Of a stretch of DNA of 64,000 bases, positions 8,816 through 17,243 are shown in pieces. The position numbers and the translations under genes were made by a program. The stretch is taken from assembly GCF_003663885.1 (NCBI RefSeq), contig NZ_RCCE01000002.1, positions 372,001-436,000 on the forward strand, given 5' to 3'. Every line of letters begins with the position of its first letter. Position 1 is the stretch's first letter. Origin of the DNA: Litoreibacter meonggei. Its GTDB lineage: Bacteria > Pseudomonadota > Alphaproteobacteria > Rhodobacterales > Rhodobacteraceae. The notes under the pieces were generated by a model, which made no database searches, was not told the origin of the DNA, and was given only the letters and a program-made list of their open reading frames with translations.

Positions 8816-10417
8816 ATGAGAGGCGCAGATCTTTTAGTGCAAACGCTGGCAGCCGCAGGCGTCACCCGCATCTTTTCGCTGTCGGGCAACCAGATCATGC
8901 CGGTCTATGACGCCTGCTTTGACGCTGGCATCGAGATCATCCACACCCGCCATGAGGCCGCCGCCGTGTTCATGGCCGAAGCCTATGCCCAACTCACTGG
9001 CACCGTCGGCGTCGCCATGGTCACCGCTGGCGCAGGGGCCGCAAACGCTTTAGGGCCACTGTTCACAGCGTCCGAGTCGGAAACCCCTGTACTGCTGCTC
9101 ACCGGCGACTCGCCCCTTGGCCAAGACGGCAGGGGCGCGTTTCAGGAACTCGACCAAGTGCCGATGACCACCCCCGTCACCAAGCTGTCCTTCCGCCCGA
9201 CCCGTGCGACCGATTTCGGCATCGACACCGCCTGCGCGTTGCGTGCAGCGCTGTCGGGCAGGTCCGGCCCCGTGCATATGGCCCTGCCCTTTGATCTGGT
9301 CGACGCGGACGCAACGGGCGGCGTGATCCCTACTGCGCTCGGAAAAGAACCGATGCCCCTGTCCGATGCCGACCTCCAAACCCTCACGCAGGCCATCTCC
9401 AAGGCCCAGCGCCCGCTGATCCTGTGCGGCCCCGCGATGAACGACGCCCGCAACCCCGGCAAACTCGCCGCGTTGCAGGACGCCCTCGGCGCGCCCGTGA
9501 TCGCCATGGAAAGCCCGCGCGGGCTGAAAGACCCGGCGTTGGGTGATGTCGGCATAGCCTTGGCGCAGGCCGATTTGATCGTCACCTTGGGCAAGCGCAT
9601 CGACTTTACCCTCGGGTTCGGTGGCACAAATGTCGTCGATGCAGCCTGCGACTGGATCGTCGTCCAACCCTGCGCGACCGAGCGCGACCGCGCCCACCGA
9701 AACCTCGGCACTCGCCTTCAAGCCTGCTTCGCAGCCGACCCGCGCGACAGTATCGACGCGCTTGTCGGCGCGGGCCAAGGCGGCCACGACACATGGCGCA
9801 AAGAGGTCGCAAACCACATCGCCGCCCGCAGCTTCAGCGAGCGCGACACCGTGCTGTCCGGCAAAATCACACCCGCCCAGCTCTGCGCCGCCGTGCAGCG
9901 GCAACTCGACAAGGCCGAGCACTCGATCATGATCTGCGACGGCGGCGAGTTCGGCCAATGGGCGCAAGCCGCCACGAATGCCGACCTGCGGGTGACCAAC
10001 GGCATCTCCGGTGCCATTGGTGGCGGGCTGTGCTACGGGGTCGGTGCCAAATGCGCCCACCCCAACGCCACTGTTTTCGCCCTGATGGGCGACGGCACGG
10101 TCGGCTTTCACTTCGCCGAGTTCGAGACCGCCGTCCGCGCGGGCCTCCCCTACGTCGTCGTCATCGGCAATGACGAGCGCTGGAACGCAGAGCACCAAAT
10201 CCAGCTGCGCGACTACGGCCCCGACCGCCTGATCGGCTGCCAACTCAGCGGCGCTCGCTACGACGAGGCGGCGATAGGCTTGGGCGCGCATGGCGAACAC
10301 GTCACGGACGTGGCCGAGCTCGACGCCGCCCTCGACCGCGCGGTGCAAAGCGGCAAACCCGCCTGCGTCAATGTCCAGATCGAGGGCCTGCCCGCCCCCA
10401 GCGGGGCCGCGCATTAG
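8816..10417 (+). CDS. Thiamine-diphosphate enzyme, acetolactate synthase-like
   Basis: A 533-residue protein with the three-domain fold of ThDP decarboxylases and synthases. Glu47 (HTRHEAAAVFMAEAYA) matches the cofactor-activating glutamate. The C-terminal ThDP/Mg motif starts at G425-D426-G427 and ends near N452-D453, where many relatives have NN. It lacks the hallmarks I would need to call biosynthetic IlvB, and no small subunit is nearby, so it may act on another 2-oxo acid or hydroxyacyl-CoA. AAGGAA precedes the ATG. Its stop codon overlaps that of the convergent nitroreductase gene (10414-10417). The divergent GlxA-type gene is the likely regulator. Confidence 0.82.
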   Translation: MRGADLLVQTLAAAGVTRIFSLSGNQIMPVYDACFDAGIEIIHTRHEAAAVFMAEAYAQLTGTVGVAMVTAGAGAANALGPLFTASESETPVLLLTGDSPLGQDGRGAFQELDQVPMTTPVTKLSFRPTRATDFGIDTACALRAALSGRSGPVHMALPFDLVDADATGGVIPTALGKEPMPLSDADLQTLTQAISKAQRPLILCGPAMNDARNPGKLAALQDALGAPVIAMESPRGLKDPALGDVGIALAQADLIVTLGKRIDFTLGFGGTNVVDAACDWIVVQPCATERDRAHRNLGTRLQACFAADPRDSIDALVGAGQGGHDTWRKEVANHIAARSFSERDTVLSGKITPAQLCAAVQRQLDKAEHSIMICDGGEFGQWAQAATNADLRVTNGISGAIGGGLCYGVGAKCAHPNATVFALMGDGTVGFHFAEFETAVRAGLPYVVVIGNDERWNAEHQIQLRDYGPDRLIGCQLSGARYDEAAIGLGAHGEHVTDVAELDAALDRAVQSGKPACVNVQIEGLPAPSGAAH

Positions 10418-11241
10418 TCAAGTGTGAAGCCTTTGGCCTTGATGAAAGCGCCAAAATCCGCCCGCTCCGGCAGGCTGTATTGCCGCGCCTTATCCATCGA
10501 CCACGTGTAAGCGTCACTGGTGCCATAACGCTCCGCACTACGCTGCGTACGGTAGGGCTGCACCTGCGCGCGATGGGCATCGTACGCTGCTACATCCGTC
10601 GCAACATCCTCGCTGAACCGGTCCACATGCACTGTCGCCCGTAACGGCAATCTCGGGCTGATCTGCCCCTTACCTGAGGGATACCCCAACGCCAAAGCCG
10701 CCACCGGAAACACATGCTCCGGCAAGCCCAACAACTCGCTCGCCTCCTGCGCATGGTTGCGGATGGTGCTGATCGGGCAGCAGCCCAGCCCCGCCGCCTC
10801 CGCCGCGATCACAAAGCTCGCCAAGGCAATCCCCGCATCCACGCTGGCATTGAAAAACGCGTCCAGATGGTCGTTGGCGAACGCGAGCCCCTGCATCTTG
10901 TGCACCTGCCGCTGGCGGCGGTTGTTGGCGCAAATGACCACCAAAGACGGCACCTCCGCAATCCACGCCTGCGGCGAGACCAACTCCACTAACCGCTCTT
11001 TCAACGCCGCATCCTCGACGATCACGATGTCGCGCTGTTGCAGGTCGCTTTTCGATGGCGACGACAGGGCCACAGCACTGAGCGCCCTGAGCACCTCCAA
11101 CGGAACCGGCTCGGGCAGAAACGCCCGACACGACGCCCGCCCCGCGATGCCTTGTAACACAGGGTTGTCCTGCAATTCCTCTGGCACTTCAGGGGCATCC
11201 ATGAACCGCGCGGCCAGAGCGTCGGACAGCCCGTTAGTCAT
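10414..11241 (-). CDS. NfsA-like nitroreductase / FMN reductase
   Basis: A 275-residue nitroreductase-fold flavoprotein. The opening RASCRAFLPEPVP and ALSSPSKSDLQQRDIVIV correspond to the FMN-phosphate contact regions, and GLGCCPISTIRNHAQEASE to the second FMN loop. The C-terminal extension resembles NfsA/FRP types, which reduce nitro compounds, quinones or flavin with NAD(P)H; the natural substrate is unknown. It overlaps the upstream glutathione transferase gene by eight bases, so the two are probably cotranscribed, perhaps as a small detoxification unit. Confidence 0.85.
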   Translation of the reverse strand: MTNGLSDALAARFMDAPEVPEELQDNPVLQGIAGRASCRAFLPEPVPLEVLRALSAVALSSPSKSDLQQRDIVIVEDAALKERLVELVSPQAWIAEVPSLVVICANNRRQRQVHKMQGLAFANDHLDAFFNASVDAGIALASFVIAAEAAGLGCCPISTIRNHAQEASELLGLPEHVFPVAALALGYPSGKGQISPRLPLRATVHVDRFSEDVATDVAAYDAHRAQVQPYRTQRSAERYGTSDAYTWSMDKARQYSLPERADFGAFIKAKGFTLD

Positions 11242-11848
11242 GGTGCTTCAAAACCGCCTGCACCGCTGGTCGCGCTTCCATTCTTGCGCGATGCGCCAAA
11301 ATCTTCGGAAACGCGCTGTCATCCACGCCATCGCCCTTCAGCCACCGCGCCACCAAGAACAGATACGGATCACAAACCGTATATTGCTCGCCCATCACCC
11401 ACGGCCCTTGCAGATAGCGCGCCTCGATCAGAGCCGCACACTCCGTCATGTTCTGCGTCACCTTTGCCCGCATCGCCTCCTGCGAGGCCGCATCATCCGA
11501 CCACCGCGCCCCACGGTGCTTATGCGCGTGGGCCACATGTACCGTCGCCGCCAGATACAGGTTGAACTCTTGCGCCTGAGCGAAGCCGAACGGCGTGTCG
11601 GGGATCAACTTAGCTGCCCCGAACACCTGCCCGATATAGGCCAGCAGCGCAGGGGTTTCGGTCAACACGCCGTCCGGCGTGACCAGCGCGGGCACGCGGC
11701 CCTTGGGGTTAATCGCCAGATACCCCGGCTGCAAATGGTCCTTGTTAGCGAACTCCAGCAGGTGCAAATCGTACCCTGCCCCCGCCTCTTCCAATGCGAT
11801 ATGGACCGGCAAAGCCGCGGTCCCCTTGGCGTAATACAGCGTCAACAT
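11234..11848 (-). CDS. Glutathione S-transferase family protein
   Basis: A 204-residue cytosolic-type GST. The N-terminal thioredoxin-like domain (residues 1-80) contains the cis-proline segment GRVPALVTPDGVLTETPALL, which holds glutathione, and the C-terminal helical domain has the conserved N-capping/hydrophobic staple region GEQYTVCDPYLFLVARWL. GGAAGGGA precedes the ATG. It is the first gene of a two-gene minus-strand unit with the nitroreductase. It is divergent from the dehydrogenase/hydratase operon beginning at 12020. The electrophile is not predictable. Confidence 0.88.
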   Translation of the reverse strand: MLTLYYAKGTAALPVHIALEEAGAGYDLHLLEFANKDHLQPGYLAINPKGRVPALVTPDGVLTETPALLAYIGQVFGAAKLIPDTPFGFAQAQEFNLYLAATVHVAHAHKHRGARWSDDAASQEAMRAKVTQNMTECAALIEARYLQGPWVMGEQYTVCDPYLFLVARWLKGDGVDDSAFPKILAHRARMEARPAVQAVLKHHD

Positions 11849-11925
11849 TGGCGTCCCTTCCCCAAATTATCACCCGACAATAGCGTCAGGGCCGCATTTG
11901 GAAAGGTGTATGGGTTGTAATTATA

Positions 11926-11944
11926 ACTTACAGAATGGGTAAGT
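11926..11944. promoter_or_regulatory. Inverted repeat in the promoter region of the frd-like operon
   Basis: ACTTAC (11926-11931) and GTAAGT (11939-11944) form a 6-7-6 inverted repeat in the AT-rich gap 11849-12019. The right arm with flanks reads GGTAAGTC; the same 8-mer occurs on the minus strand at 20756-20763 in the gap between the LysR gene and tctC. This suggests a shared operator, but the site is short and no binding is known. Confidence 0.35.
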
Positions 11945-12019
11945 CTTTATTCCTTTATGTTAGTAAAACCTGCACCTATATTCTGAGACGCGTCGGTCAA
12001 TCCAAGGGGGAGCAACGCT

Positions 12020-12742
12020 TTGCCAAAAGAGCAGCAGATGTCCGTATCCGTCTGGCGCGGCGGGGCCACAGGCGCATTCCAGTCCTTCGACGTGAAGATG
12101 GAGGACAACCAGACCGTCCTCGACGTCGTCGCATGGATCCAGCAATACGCCGACCCGACGCTCAGCTACCGCTATGCGTGCCGTGTAGGCATGTGCGGCT
12201 CTTGCGCGATGATGGTGAACGGTGTGCCGCGCTGGACTTGCCGCACCCACGTGAACAAGGTGCTGAAAGACGGCCACATGGAAATTGGCCCTTTGCGCAA
12301 CCTGCCGGTGATCAAGGACTTGGCCACCGACATGGACCCGTTTTTCGACAAATGGATCGCTGCCGAAGGCCTGCACCACCCGACCCAGACCCGCGACGAC
12401 CCGATCGAGACCATCGACCCCGCAAACGCAGCCCGCGTCGAGATCAACGCAGGCATCGAGTGCATCAACTGCTCCGTCTGCTACGCCGCCTGTGACACGG
12501 TCGCGGGCAATCCCGACTACCTCGGCCCAGCCGCCCTGCAACGGGCGTGGAGCGTTTATAATGACAGCAAAGACGCCAACAAGCAGGCGATCCTTGACGC
12601 CGTCTCCGGCGTGGGCGGCTGCCACAACTGCCACAGTCAGGGCAGTTGTGCCGTGCATTGCCCCAACGATCTGAACCCAATGAACGCCATCGCGGGGCTG
12701 AAGCGCGAGACCGCCCGCAACTTCTTCAAGAGGCGCACATGA
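12020..12742 (+). CDS. Succinate dehydrogenase/fumarate reductase-like iron-sulfur subunit
   Basis: A 240-residue electron-transfer subunit. It has a plant-type [2Fe-2S] motif CRVGMCGSC followed by a fourth Cys (RWTC), then CINCSVCYAAC for [4Fe-4S], and the [3Fe-4S]-type ending CHSQGSCAVHCPNDLNP. It should link the flavoprotein encoded at 13406 to the membrane subunits. I use the TTG at 12020 because AAGGGGGAG lies seven bases upstream, while the ATG at 12038 has no good Shine-Dalgarno. It is the first gene of a seven-gene operon and overlaps the next gene by four bases (ATGA). It is probably a specialised paralogue, since the gene order B-C-D-A and the company of hydratase and CoA-transferase genes are unlike the housekeeping sdh operon. 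Confidence 0.88.
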   Translation: MPKEQQMSVSVWRGGATGAFQSFDVKMEDNQTVLDVVAWIQQYADPTLSYRYACRVGMCGSCAMMVNGVPRWTCRTHVNKVLKDGHMEIGPLRNLPVIKDLATDMDPFFDKWIAAEGLHHPTQTRDDPIETIDPANAARVEINAGIECINCSVCYAACDTVAGNPDYLGPAALQRAWSVYNDSKDANKQAILDAVSGVGGCHNCHSQGSCAVHCPNDLNPMNAIAGLKRETARNFFKRRT

Positions 12743-13068
12743 CGCTCCGGCTCTACATGGCGCAACGCATCACGGCGCTGGTCATGGCGCCGCTGGTGTT
12801 GATGCATATCGCGGTGATGATCTACGCGATACAAGGCGGGCTGTCGTCGGCGGAAATCCTTGGCCGCACCCAAGGCAGCATCCTGTGGTTCGCGTTCTAC
12901 GGCACCTTCGTTGTCGCCGTGTCGATCCACGCGGCCATCGGGTTGCGCACTGTGCTGTCCGAATGGGCGGGCCTACGCGGCACCGCATTGAACGCGGTCG
13001 CATGGGCCATCCTTGCCCTGCTCCTGATCCTCGGGATGCAGGCCGTCTACGGGGTCACCGCGACATGA
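12739..13068 (+). CDS. SDH/FRD-like membrane anchor subunit, C-type
   Basis: A 109-residue protein with three predicted membrane helices (about residues 10-32, 50-70 and 84-106). The position between the iron-sulfur and flavoprotein genes and the lone histidines in the helices (LMHIAVMIYA and VSIHAAIGLR) fit a cytochrome b-type anchor that binds quinone and perhaps haem. It overlaps the preceding gene by four bases and the next by four bases, so the three are translationally coupled. The sequence alone does not fix the number of haems. Confidence 0.8.
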   Translation: MTLRLYMAQRITALVMAPLVLMHIAVMIYAIQGGLSSAEILGRTQGSILWFAFYGTFVVAVSIHAAIGLRTVLSEWAGLRGTALNAVAWAILALLLILGMQAVYGVTAT

Positions 13069-13406
13069 GACACGGCCACCGCACCCACACGCTTTGGATC
13101 GCGTACCTTTTGCACCGCATCTCCGGCGTGGCGCTGGCCTTGTTCCTGCCCGCCCATTTCTGGGTGCTGTCCTACGCGCTCAACGCGCCGCAAAAGCTGG
13201 ACGGGTTCCTGCACTGGGCGGAAACACCCATCGTCAAACTCGCCGAATTCGGCCTCGTCTTCCTGCTCTCCGTCCACATGCTCGGGGGCCTGCGCCTTAT
13301 GGCGCTGGAGTTCCTGCCATGGACCTCCGGTCAAAAAACCGCTGCCGCAAGCGCCGTAGCCGCCTCGACATTCCTTGCGGGCATTTTCCTTCTGAGGGCC
13401 ATCTGA
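13065..13406 (+). CDS. SDH/FRD-like membrane anchor subunit, D-type
   Basis: A 113-residue protein with three membrane helices. Near the start it carries LLHRISGVALALFLPAHFW, the HRxSG pattern typical of succinate dehydrogenase cytochrome b subunits, and later SVHMLGGLRLMALEF with another candidate haem-ligand histidine. It should form the quinone-reactive membrane anchor with the preceding subunit. Its ATG overlaps the upstream stop codon, and the flavoprotein ATG overlaps its own stop (TGATG). Confidence 0.82.
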   Translation: MRHGHRTHTLWIAYLLHRISGVALALFLPAHFWVLSYALNAPQKLDGFLHWAETPIVKLAEFGLVFLLSVHMLGGLRLMALEFLPWTSGQKTAAASAVAASTFLAGIFLLRAI

Positions 13407-15160
13407 TGCAGATCGAGAGACACGACACCGACATCCTGATCCTCGGCACTGGCGGGGCTGGCATGTTCGCTGCACTCCATGCGCAACAAAGTGCACCGGC
13501 TGGCACCAAGATCACCATCGCCGTCAAAGGCCTGATCGGCAAATGCGGCTGCACGCGCATGGTTCAAGGCGGCTACAACGTCGCCCTTGGCGGCGGCGAC
13601 ACGGTCGAACGGCATTTCATGGACACCATCCAAGGCGGCAAATGGCTGCCCAACCAAGACATGGCTTGGAAGCTGTGCGAGCAGGCCGTGGTGCGTATCC
13701 GCGAGCTGGAAAACGAAATCGGCTGCTTTTTCGACCGCAACCCGGATGGCTCCCTTCACCAAAAGGCCTTCGCGGGCCAGACCGCTGACCGCACGGTGCA
13801 CAAGGGCGACCTCACGGGCATTGAGATCATCAACCGCCTGATGGAGCAGGTCCTGTCCCGCCCCGTCGAAAAGCTGCAAGAACACCGCGCCATCGGGCTG
13901 ATCCCGACCAAGGACGGTATCGCTTTGGCGGGTGTTCTGATGATCGACATGCGCACCGGAAAATTCCGCTTCGTGCGCGCCAAAACCGTACTGATGGGCA
14001 CCGGCGGCGGGCCGACCATGTATAAGTATCATACGCCTTCCGGCGACAAGACGATGGACGGGCTGGCAATGGCCCTGCGTGTGGGTCTGCCCCTGCGCGA
14101 CATGGAAATGGTGCAGTTTCACCCGACCGGATTGTTGGCGGGTGATCACACCAAGATGACCGGAACCGTGCTGGAAGAAGGCCTGCGCGGCGCAGGCGGG
14201 CAGCTGCTCAACGGCGCGGAAAACCGCTTCATGTTCGACTACGACGCCAAGGGCGAGCGCGCCACCCGCGACGTGGTCAGCCGTGGCATCTTCGCCGAGA
14301 TGCGCAAGTCCAACACCACCGAAAACGGCGGTGTCTATATCTCAATGTCCCACCTCGGCCCCGACAATGTCCGCGCCAAATTCCCCGGAATGGTCAAGCG
14401 CTGCGCCGATAGCGGCTTTGATTTGGCCGCAGGCAAGGTGGAGGTGGTCCCAACCGCGCATTACTTCATGGGCGGCGTCGTGGTCGACCCCGACACCCGC
14501 ACCGCTCTGGAGGGCCTCTATGTGGCCGGCGAGGACGCGGGCGGTGCCCACGGTTCCAACCGCTTGGGCGGCAATGGCGTGGCAAACTCCACCGTCTATG
14601 GCGGCGTCGCGGGCGACGTGATGGGCATGGATATTCGCAACATGGGCGCGTTGCGCGATCCCGACGAGGCCGTTCTGGATGCCGAAATCGCCCGCGCCCT
14701 CCGTCCGCTGCAAAACAAGATCGCCCCGATCCAGCCCTTACGTGACAAGCTGCAAGAGGCCATGTGGGAAGACGTGGGCGTGATGCGTACCGAAACGGGG
14801 ATGGAGCGCGGCCTGACCCGCATCGCCGATATTCAGGCGGAACTGCTGGAGGCTGGCGTCGCAGGTGACAACCTCGCCTTCAACCTGACATGGCATGATT
14901 GGCTGAACCTCGCCTCGCTGTGCGAAGTCTCCGAGGTCATCACCAAGGCAGGCCTCGCCCGCGAAAACTCCCGAGGCGCTCATTTCCGCGAGGACTTCCC
15001 CGAGAGCGGCTCCATGGAAAGCAGCTATTTCACCGTCGCCCGCCAAACAGGCGACACCCTCGACGTCACCCGCGAGGACGTCCAGTTCACCATCGTCAAA
15101 CCGGGCGAAACCATCCTGCCCGAAGGCGAACCCGTCTCATTAGTGGAGGCCGCAGAATGA
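13406..15160 (+). CDS. SDH/FRD-like flavoprotein with Cys in place of the flavin-linking His
   Basis: A 584-residue flavoprotein. The N-terminal FAD-binding fold opens with ILILGTGGAGMFAALHA. Fumarate-reductase active-site residues are present: His239 (QFHPTG), Glu258 (EEGLRG), Arg288 (TRDVVSRG), His352 (PTAHYFMGG) and Arg386 (SNRLGG). Two things are odd. The histidine that binds FAD covalently in SdhA/FrdA aligns with Cys49 (KCGCTRMVQGGYN), so FAD is probably non-covalent. The Thr before the active-site Glu is Glu257, which should change the substrate carboxylate pocket. Non-covalent FAD in this family tends to lower the potential and favour fumarate-type reduction over succinate oxidation. 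The substrate may be a substituted succinate or fumarate; this is inference. It overlaps the hydratase alpha gene by four bases. Confidence 0.85.
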   Translation: MQIERHDTDILILGTGGAGMFAALHAQQSAPAGTKITIAVKGLIGKCGCTRMVQGGYNVALGGGDTVERHFMDTIQGGKWLPNQDMAWKLCEQAVVRIRELENEIGCFFDRNPDGSLHQKAFAGQTADRTVHKGDLTGIEIINRLMEQVLSRPVEKLQEHRAIGLIPTKDGIALAGVLMIDMRTGKFRFVRAKTVLMGTGGGPTMYKYHTPSGDKTMDGLAMALRVGLPLRDMEMVQFHPTGLLAGDHTKMTGTVLEEGLRGAGGQLLNGAENRFMFDYDAKGERATRDVVSRGIFAEMRKSNTTENGGVYISMSHLGPDNVRAKFPGMVKRCADSGFDLAAGKVEVVPTAHYFMGGVVVDPDTRTALEGLYVAGEDAGGAHGSNRLGGNGVANSTVYGGVAGDVMGMDIRNMGALRDPDEAVLDAEIARALRPLQNKIAPIQPLRDKLQEAMWEDVGVMRTETGMERGLTRIADIQAELLEAGVAGDNLAFNLTWHDWLNLASLCEVSEVITKAGLARENSRGAHFREDFPESGSMESSYFTVARQTGDTLDVTREDVQFTIVKPGETILPEGEPVSLVEAAE

Positions 15161-16116
15161 TCCCCATCGACATCATCCAGAAAACCGCCGAGACCTTGAT
15201 GGACAAAGCGGCCATCGAAATCCCGCAGGACTATCTCGACGGACTGCAAGCCGCCGCTGACGTCGAGGATGGCGACCTGTCCTCCTTCGTGTTGCAGGCC
15301 ATGCTGGAAAACTACGAGGCGGCCAAGGAAGACCGCCGCGCCATGTGTGGCGACACCGGCACCCCGCGTTGGTACGTCAAAATGGGCAACGAGACGCAGA
15401 TCGAAGGCGGCCCCATCGCGCTGGAAGCTGCCCTGCGCCGCGCAACGGCAAACGCCACCAACGGCGTGCCTCTGCGCCCCAACCGGGTGCATCCTTTGTG
15501 GCGCACCGACCACGACAACAACGTGGGCATCGGCGCGCCGGAGATCGAGTATGGCTACGAGCCGGGGGGCGAATGGATCGACCTGATTACCGTGCACAAG
15601 GGCGGGTTGTTCGGCACCGACTACCGGATGCTGTTCCCGTCCGATGGGATCGAGGGGATCAAGCGGTTCTACCTCGACAGCCTCGTTGCGTTCGGCAAAC
15701 GCGGCCTCGCCTGCCAGCCTGCCATCATCGGCATCGGGCTTGGTGGCTGCAAGGACACGTGCATGGTCTTGGGCAAACGCGCCGCCTGCCTGCGCACGGT
15801 GGGCTCGGAAAATTCCGACCCGAAAATCGCAGCACTTGAGCGGGAATTCAAGGAGATCGGCAACTCTATCGGCATGGGTGCCATGGGCTTCGTCGGCAAA
15901 TCCATGGTCGTCGATTGCAACATCGAAGTGGGCTACTGCCACACTGGCGGCATGCAAATGTCCGTCCACGCCTTCTGCCTGTCCTCGCGCCGCGCGGTGG
16001 CGCGGGTGTTCGCGGATGGGCGGGTGGAATACCGCACCGACCCCAACTGGTTCACCGACTACCAACGCCGCGAAACCGTCGAATGGGACGCCCCCGCGAT
16101 GGAGGCGGCGGAATGA
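15157..16116 (+). CDS. Class I hydratase alpha subunit (fumarase/tartrate dehydratase/mesaconase family)
   Basis: A 319-residue catalytic subunit of the iron-sulfur-dependent class I fumarase family, which adds or removes water on 2-hydroxy dicarboxylates. Three cysteines lie in the contexts of the [4Fe-4S] ligands: Cys64 (MCGDTGTP), Cys198 (GGCKDTC) and Cys261 (GYCHTGG). The active-site stretch HKGGLFGTDYRMLFPSDG is also visible. In this two-subunit form the C-terminal domain is the separate product of 17240-17905. The two genes are split by a CoA-transferase gene, which is unusual. Fumarate, mesaconate, tartrate or another analogue could be the substrate; the sequence does not decide. Confidence 0.85.
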   Translation: MIPIDIIQKTAETLMDKAAIEIPQDYLDGLQAAADVEDGDLSSFVLQAMLENYEAAKEDRRAMCGDTGTPRWYVKMGNETQIEGGPIALEAALRRATANATNGVPLRPNRVHPLWRTDHDNNVGIGAPEIEYGYEPGGEWIDLITVHKGGLFGTDYRMLFPSDGIEGIKRFYLDSLVAFGKRGLACQPAIIGIGLGGCKDTCMVLGKRAACLRTVGSENSDPKIAALEREFKEIGNSIGMGAMGFVGKSMVVDCNIEVGYCHTGGMQMSVHAFCLSSRRAVARVFADGRVEYRTDPNWFTDYQRRETVEWDAPAMEAAE

Positions 16117-17243
16117 CCCAGCCCCTGTCGGGCATAAGAATTCTCGACCTCACCCATGTGCTGGCGGGACCGTACGCCACGGGCCAACTGGCGCTGATGG
16201 GGGCCGAGGTGATCCGCATAGAACGCCCCGGCGGCGACGACTTCGTGCGCGGCCATGGAGGCACGCAAGCGATGCGCGACGCGGGGCTTGGCGCATCGTT
16301 CCTAAGCCAGAACTCCGGCAAGAAATCCGTGGTGCTGGACCTGAAAAGCAAAGCCGGACTGGACGCCGCTTTGTCCTTGGTGGCCGAGGCAGACATACTG
16401 GTGCAGAACTTCCGCCCCGGCGTGGCGAACCGCCTTGGCCTAGGCTTTGACGCCACCACCATGCGCAAGCCCGACCTGATCTATGCCAGCCTGTCGGGCT
16501 ACGGCCCCGACGGCCCGCTCGCCTCCCGCCCCGCTTATGACCACATTCTGCAAGGCGTCAGCGGTTTAATGGCGATGACAGGAAGCCCTGAAAGCGGCCC
16601 CCTGCGCGTCGGCATCCCGATTGTGGATTACGTCGCGGGGCAGTCCCTTGTCGCCGCCATTCTCGCGGCTCTTCTGCAACGCGCCAGACAACCGCTGAAG
16701 CCGCAGGAGTTGCATGTCTCGATGCTCGACGCGATGACCAATCTGATGGGCGCTTACGCGGTAAACCACCAGACCACTGGCGCGTTGCGAGGCCTCGACG
16801 GCAACCGCGCGTTCTCGGACTCGCCCTTCTCCGGTCGGTTCGATTGCGCCGAAGGCCAGCTTGTCATCACCGCCAACACCCCTGCGCAAACCAACCGGTT
16901 GTGCCTCGCTCTTGGTCACCCCGAACTGGCGCAGGCCGATGCCGAGACGGTCGCGAATACCCTCGCGGAGATTTTCGCCACCCACCCCGCCAGCCACTGG
17001 GACACCGTGCTGGCGGAGGCCGATGTCCCCGCCGGCCCCGTCCTTACTTTGGGCGAAGCACTCGCGCATCCGCAGATGCAAAACTCCCCCTGCTGGCACG
17101 ACCTGCCGGTGCCGGAACTGGACCAAACCGTCCGCGTCCCCGGACTGAGTTTTCGCGCCCCATGGGCACCCAAAACACTCGATCCCGCGCCCACATTCGG
17201 GCGCGATACGGATGAAATCACATCACCGGAGGCCGCCCAATGA
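16113..17243 (+). CDS. Class III (CaiB/BaiF) CoA-transferase
   Basis: A 376-residue formyl-CoA transferase-family enzyme. The opening LSGIRILDLTHVLAGPYATGQLALMGAEVIRIE is diagnostic. Asp143 in RPAYDHILQGVSGLM is in the place of the catalytic aspartate that forms the acyl anhydride. Such enzymes move CoA between carboxylates, often from succinyl-CoA. It overlaps both hydratase genes by four bases (ATGA), so activation and hydration are probably made in step. Candidate acceptors include 3-sulfinopropionate, given the desulfinase-like gene at 24815, or a malate analogue such as citramalate. Both are inference. Confidence 0.88.
   Translation: MTQPLSGIRILDLTHVLAGPYATGQLALMGAEVIRIERPGGDDFVRGHGGTQAMRDAGLGASFLSQNSGKKSVVLDLKSKAGLDAALSLVAEADILVQNFRPGVANRLGLGFDATTMRKPDLIYASLSGYGPDGPLASRPAYDHILQGVSGLMAMTGSPESGPLRVGIPIVDYVAGQSLVAAILAALLQRARQPLKPQELHVSMLDAMTNLMGAYAVNHQTTGALRGLDGNRAFSDSPFSGRFDCAEGQLVITANTPAQTNRLCLALGHPELAQADAETVANTLAEIFATHPASHWDTVLAEADVPAGPVLTLGEALAHPQMQNSPCWHDLPVPELDQTVRVPGLSFRAPWAPKTLDPAPTFGRDTDEITSPEAAQ

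Noticed and set aside
9050-10414. 454-codon open frame opposite the thiamine-diphosphate enzyme gene
   Set aside because: The sense strand carries the GDG motif and catalytic Glu in frame; the antisense product is low-complexity Gly/Ala/Asp/Arg-rich without a domain.
8816-10417. Calling the thiamine-diphosphate enzyme ilvB
   Set aside because: No small subunit (ilvH/ilvN) or other branched-chain gene is adjacent, and a GlxA-type regulator suggests a catabolic role.
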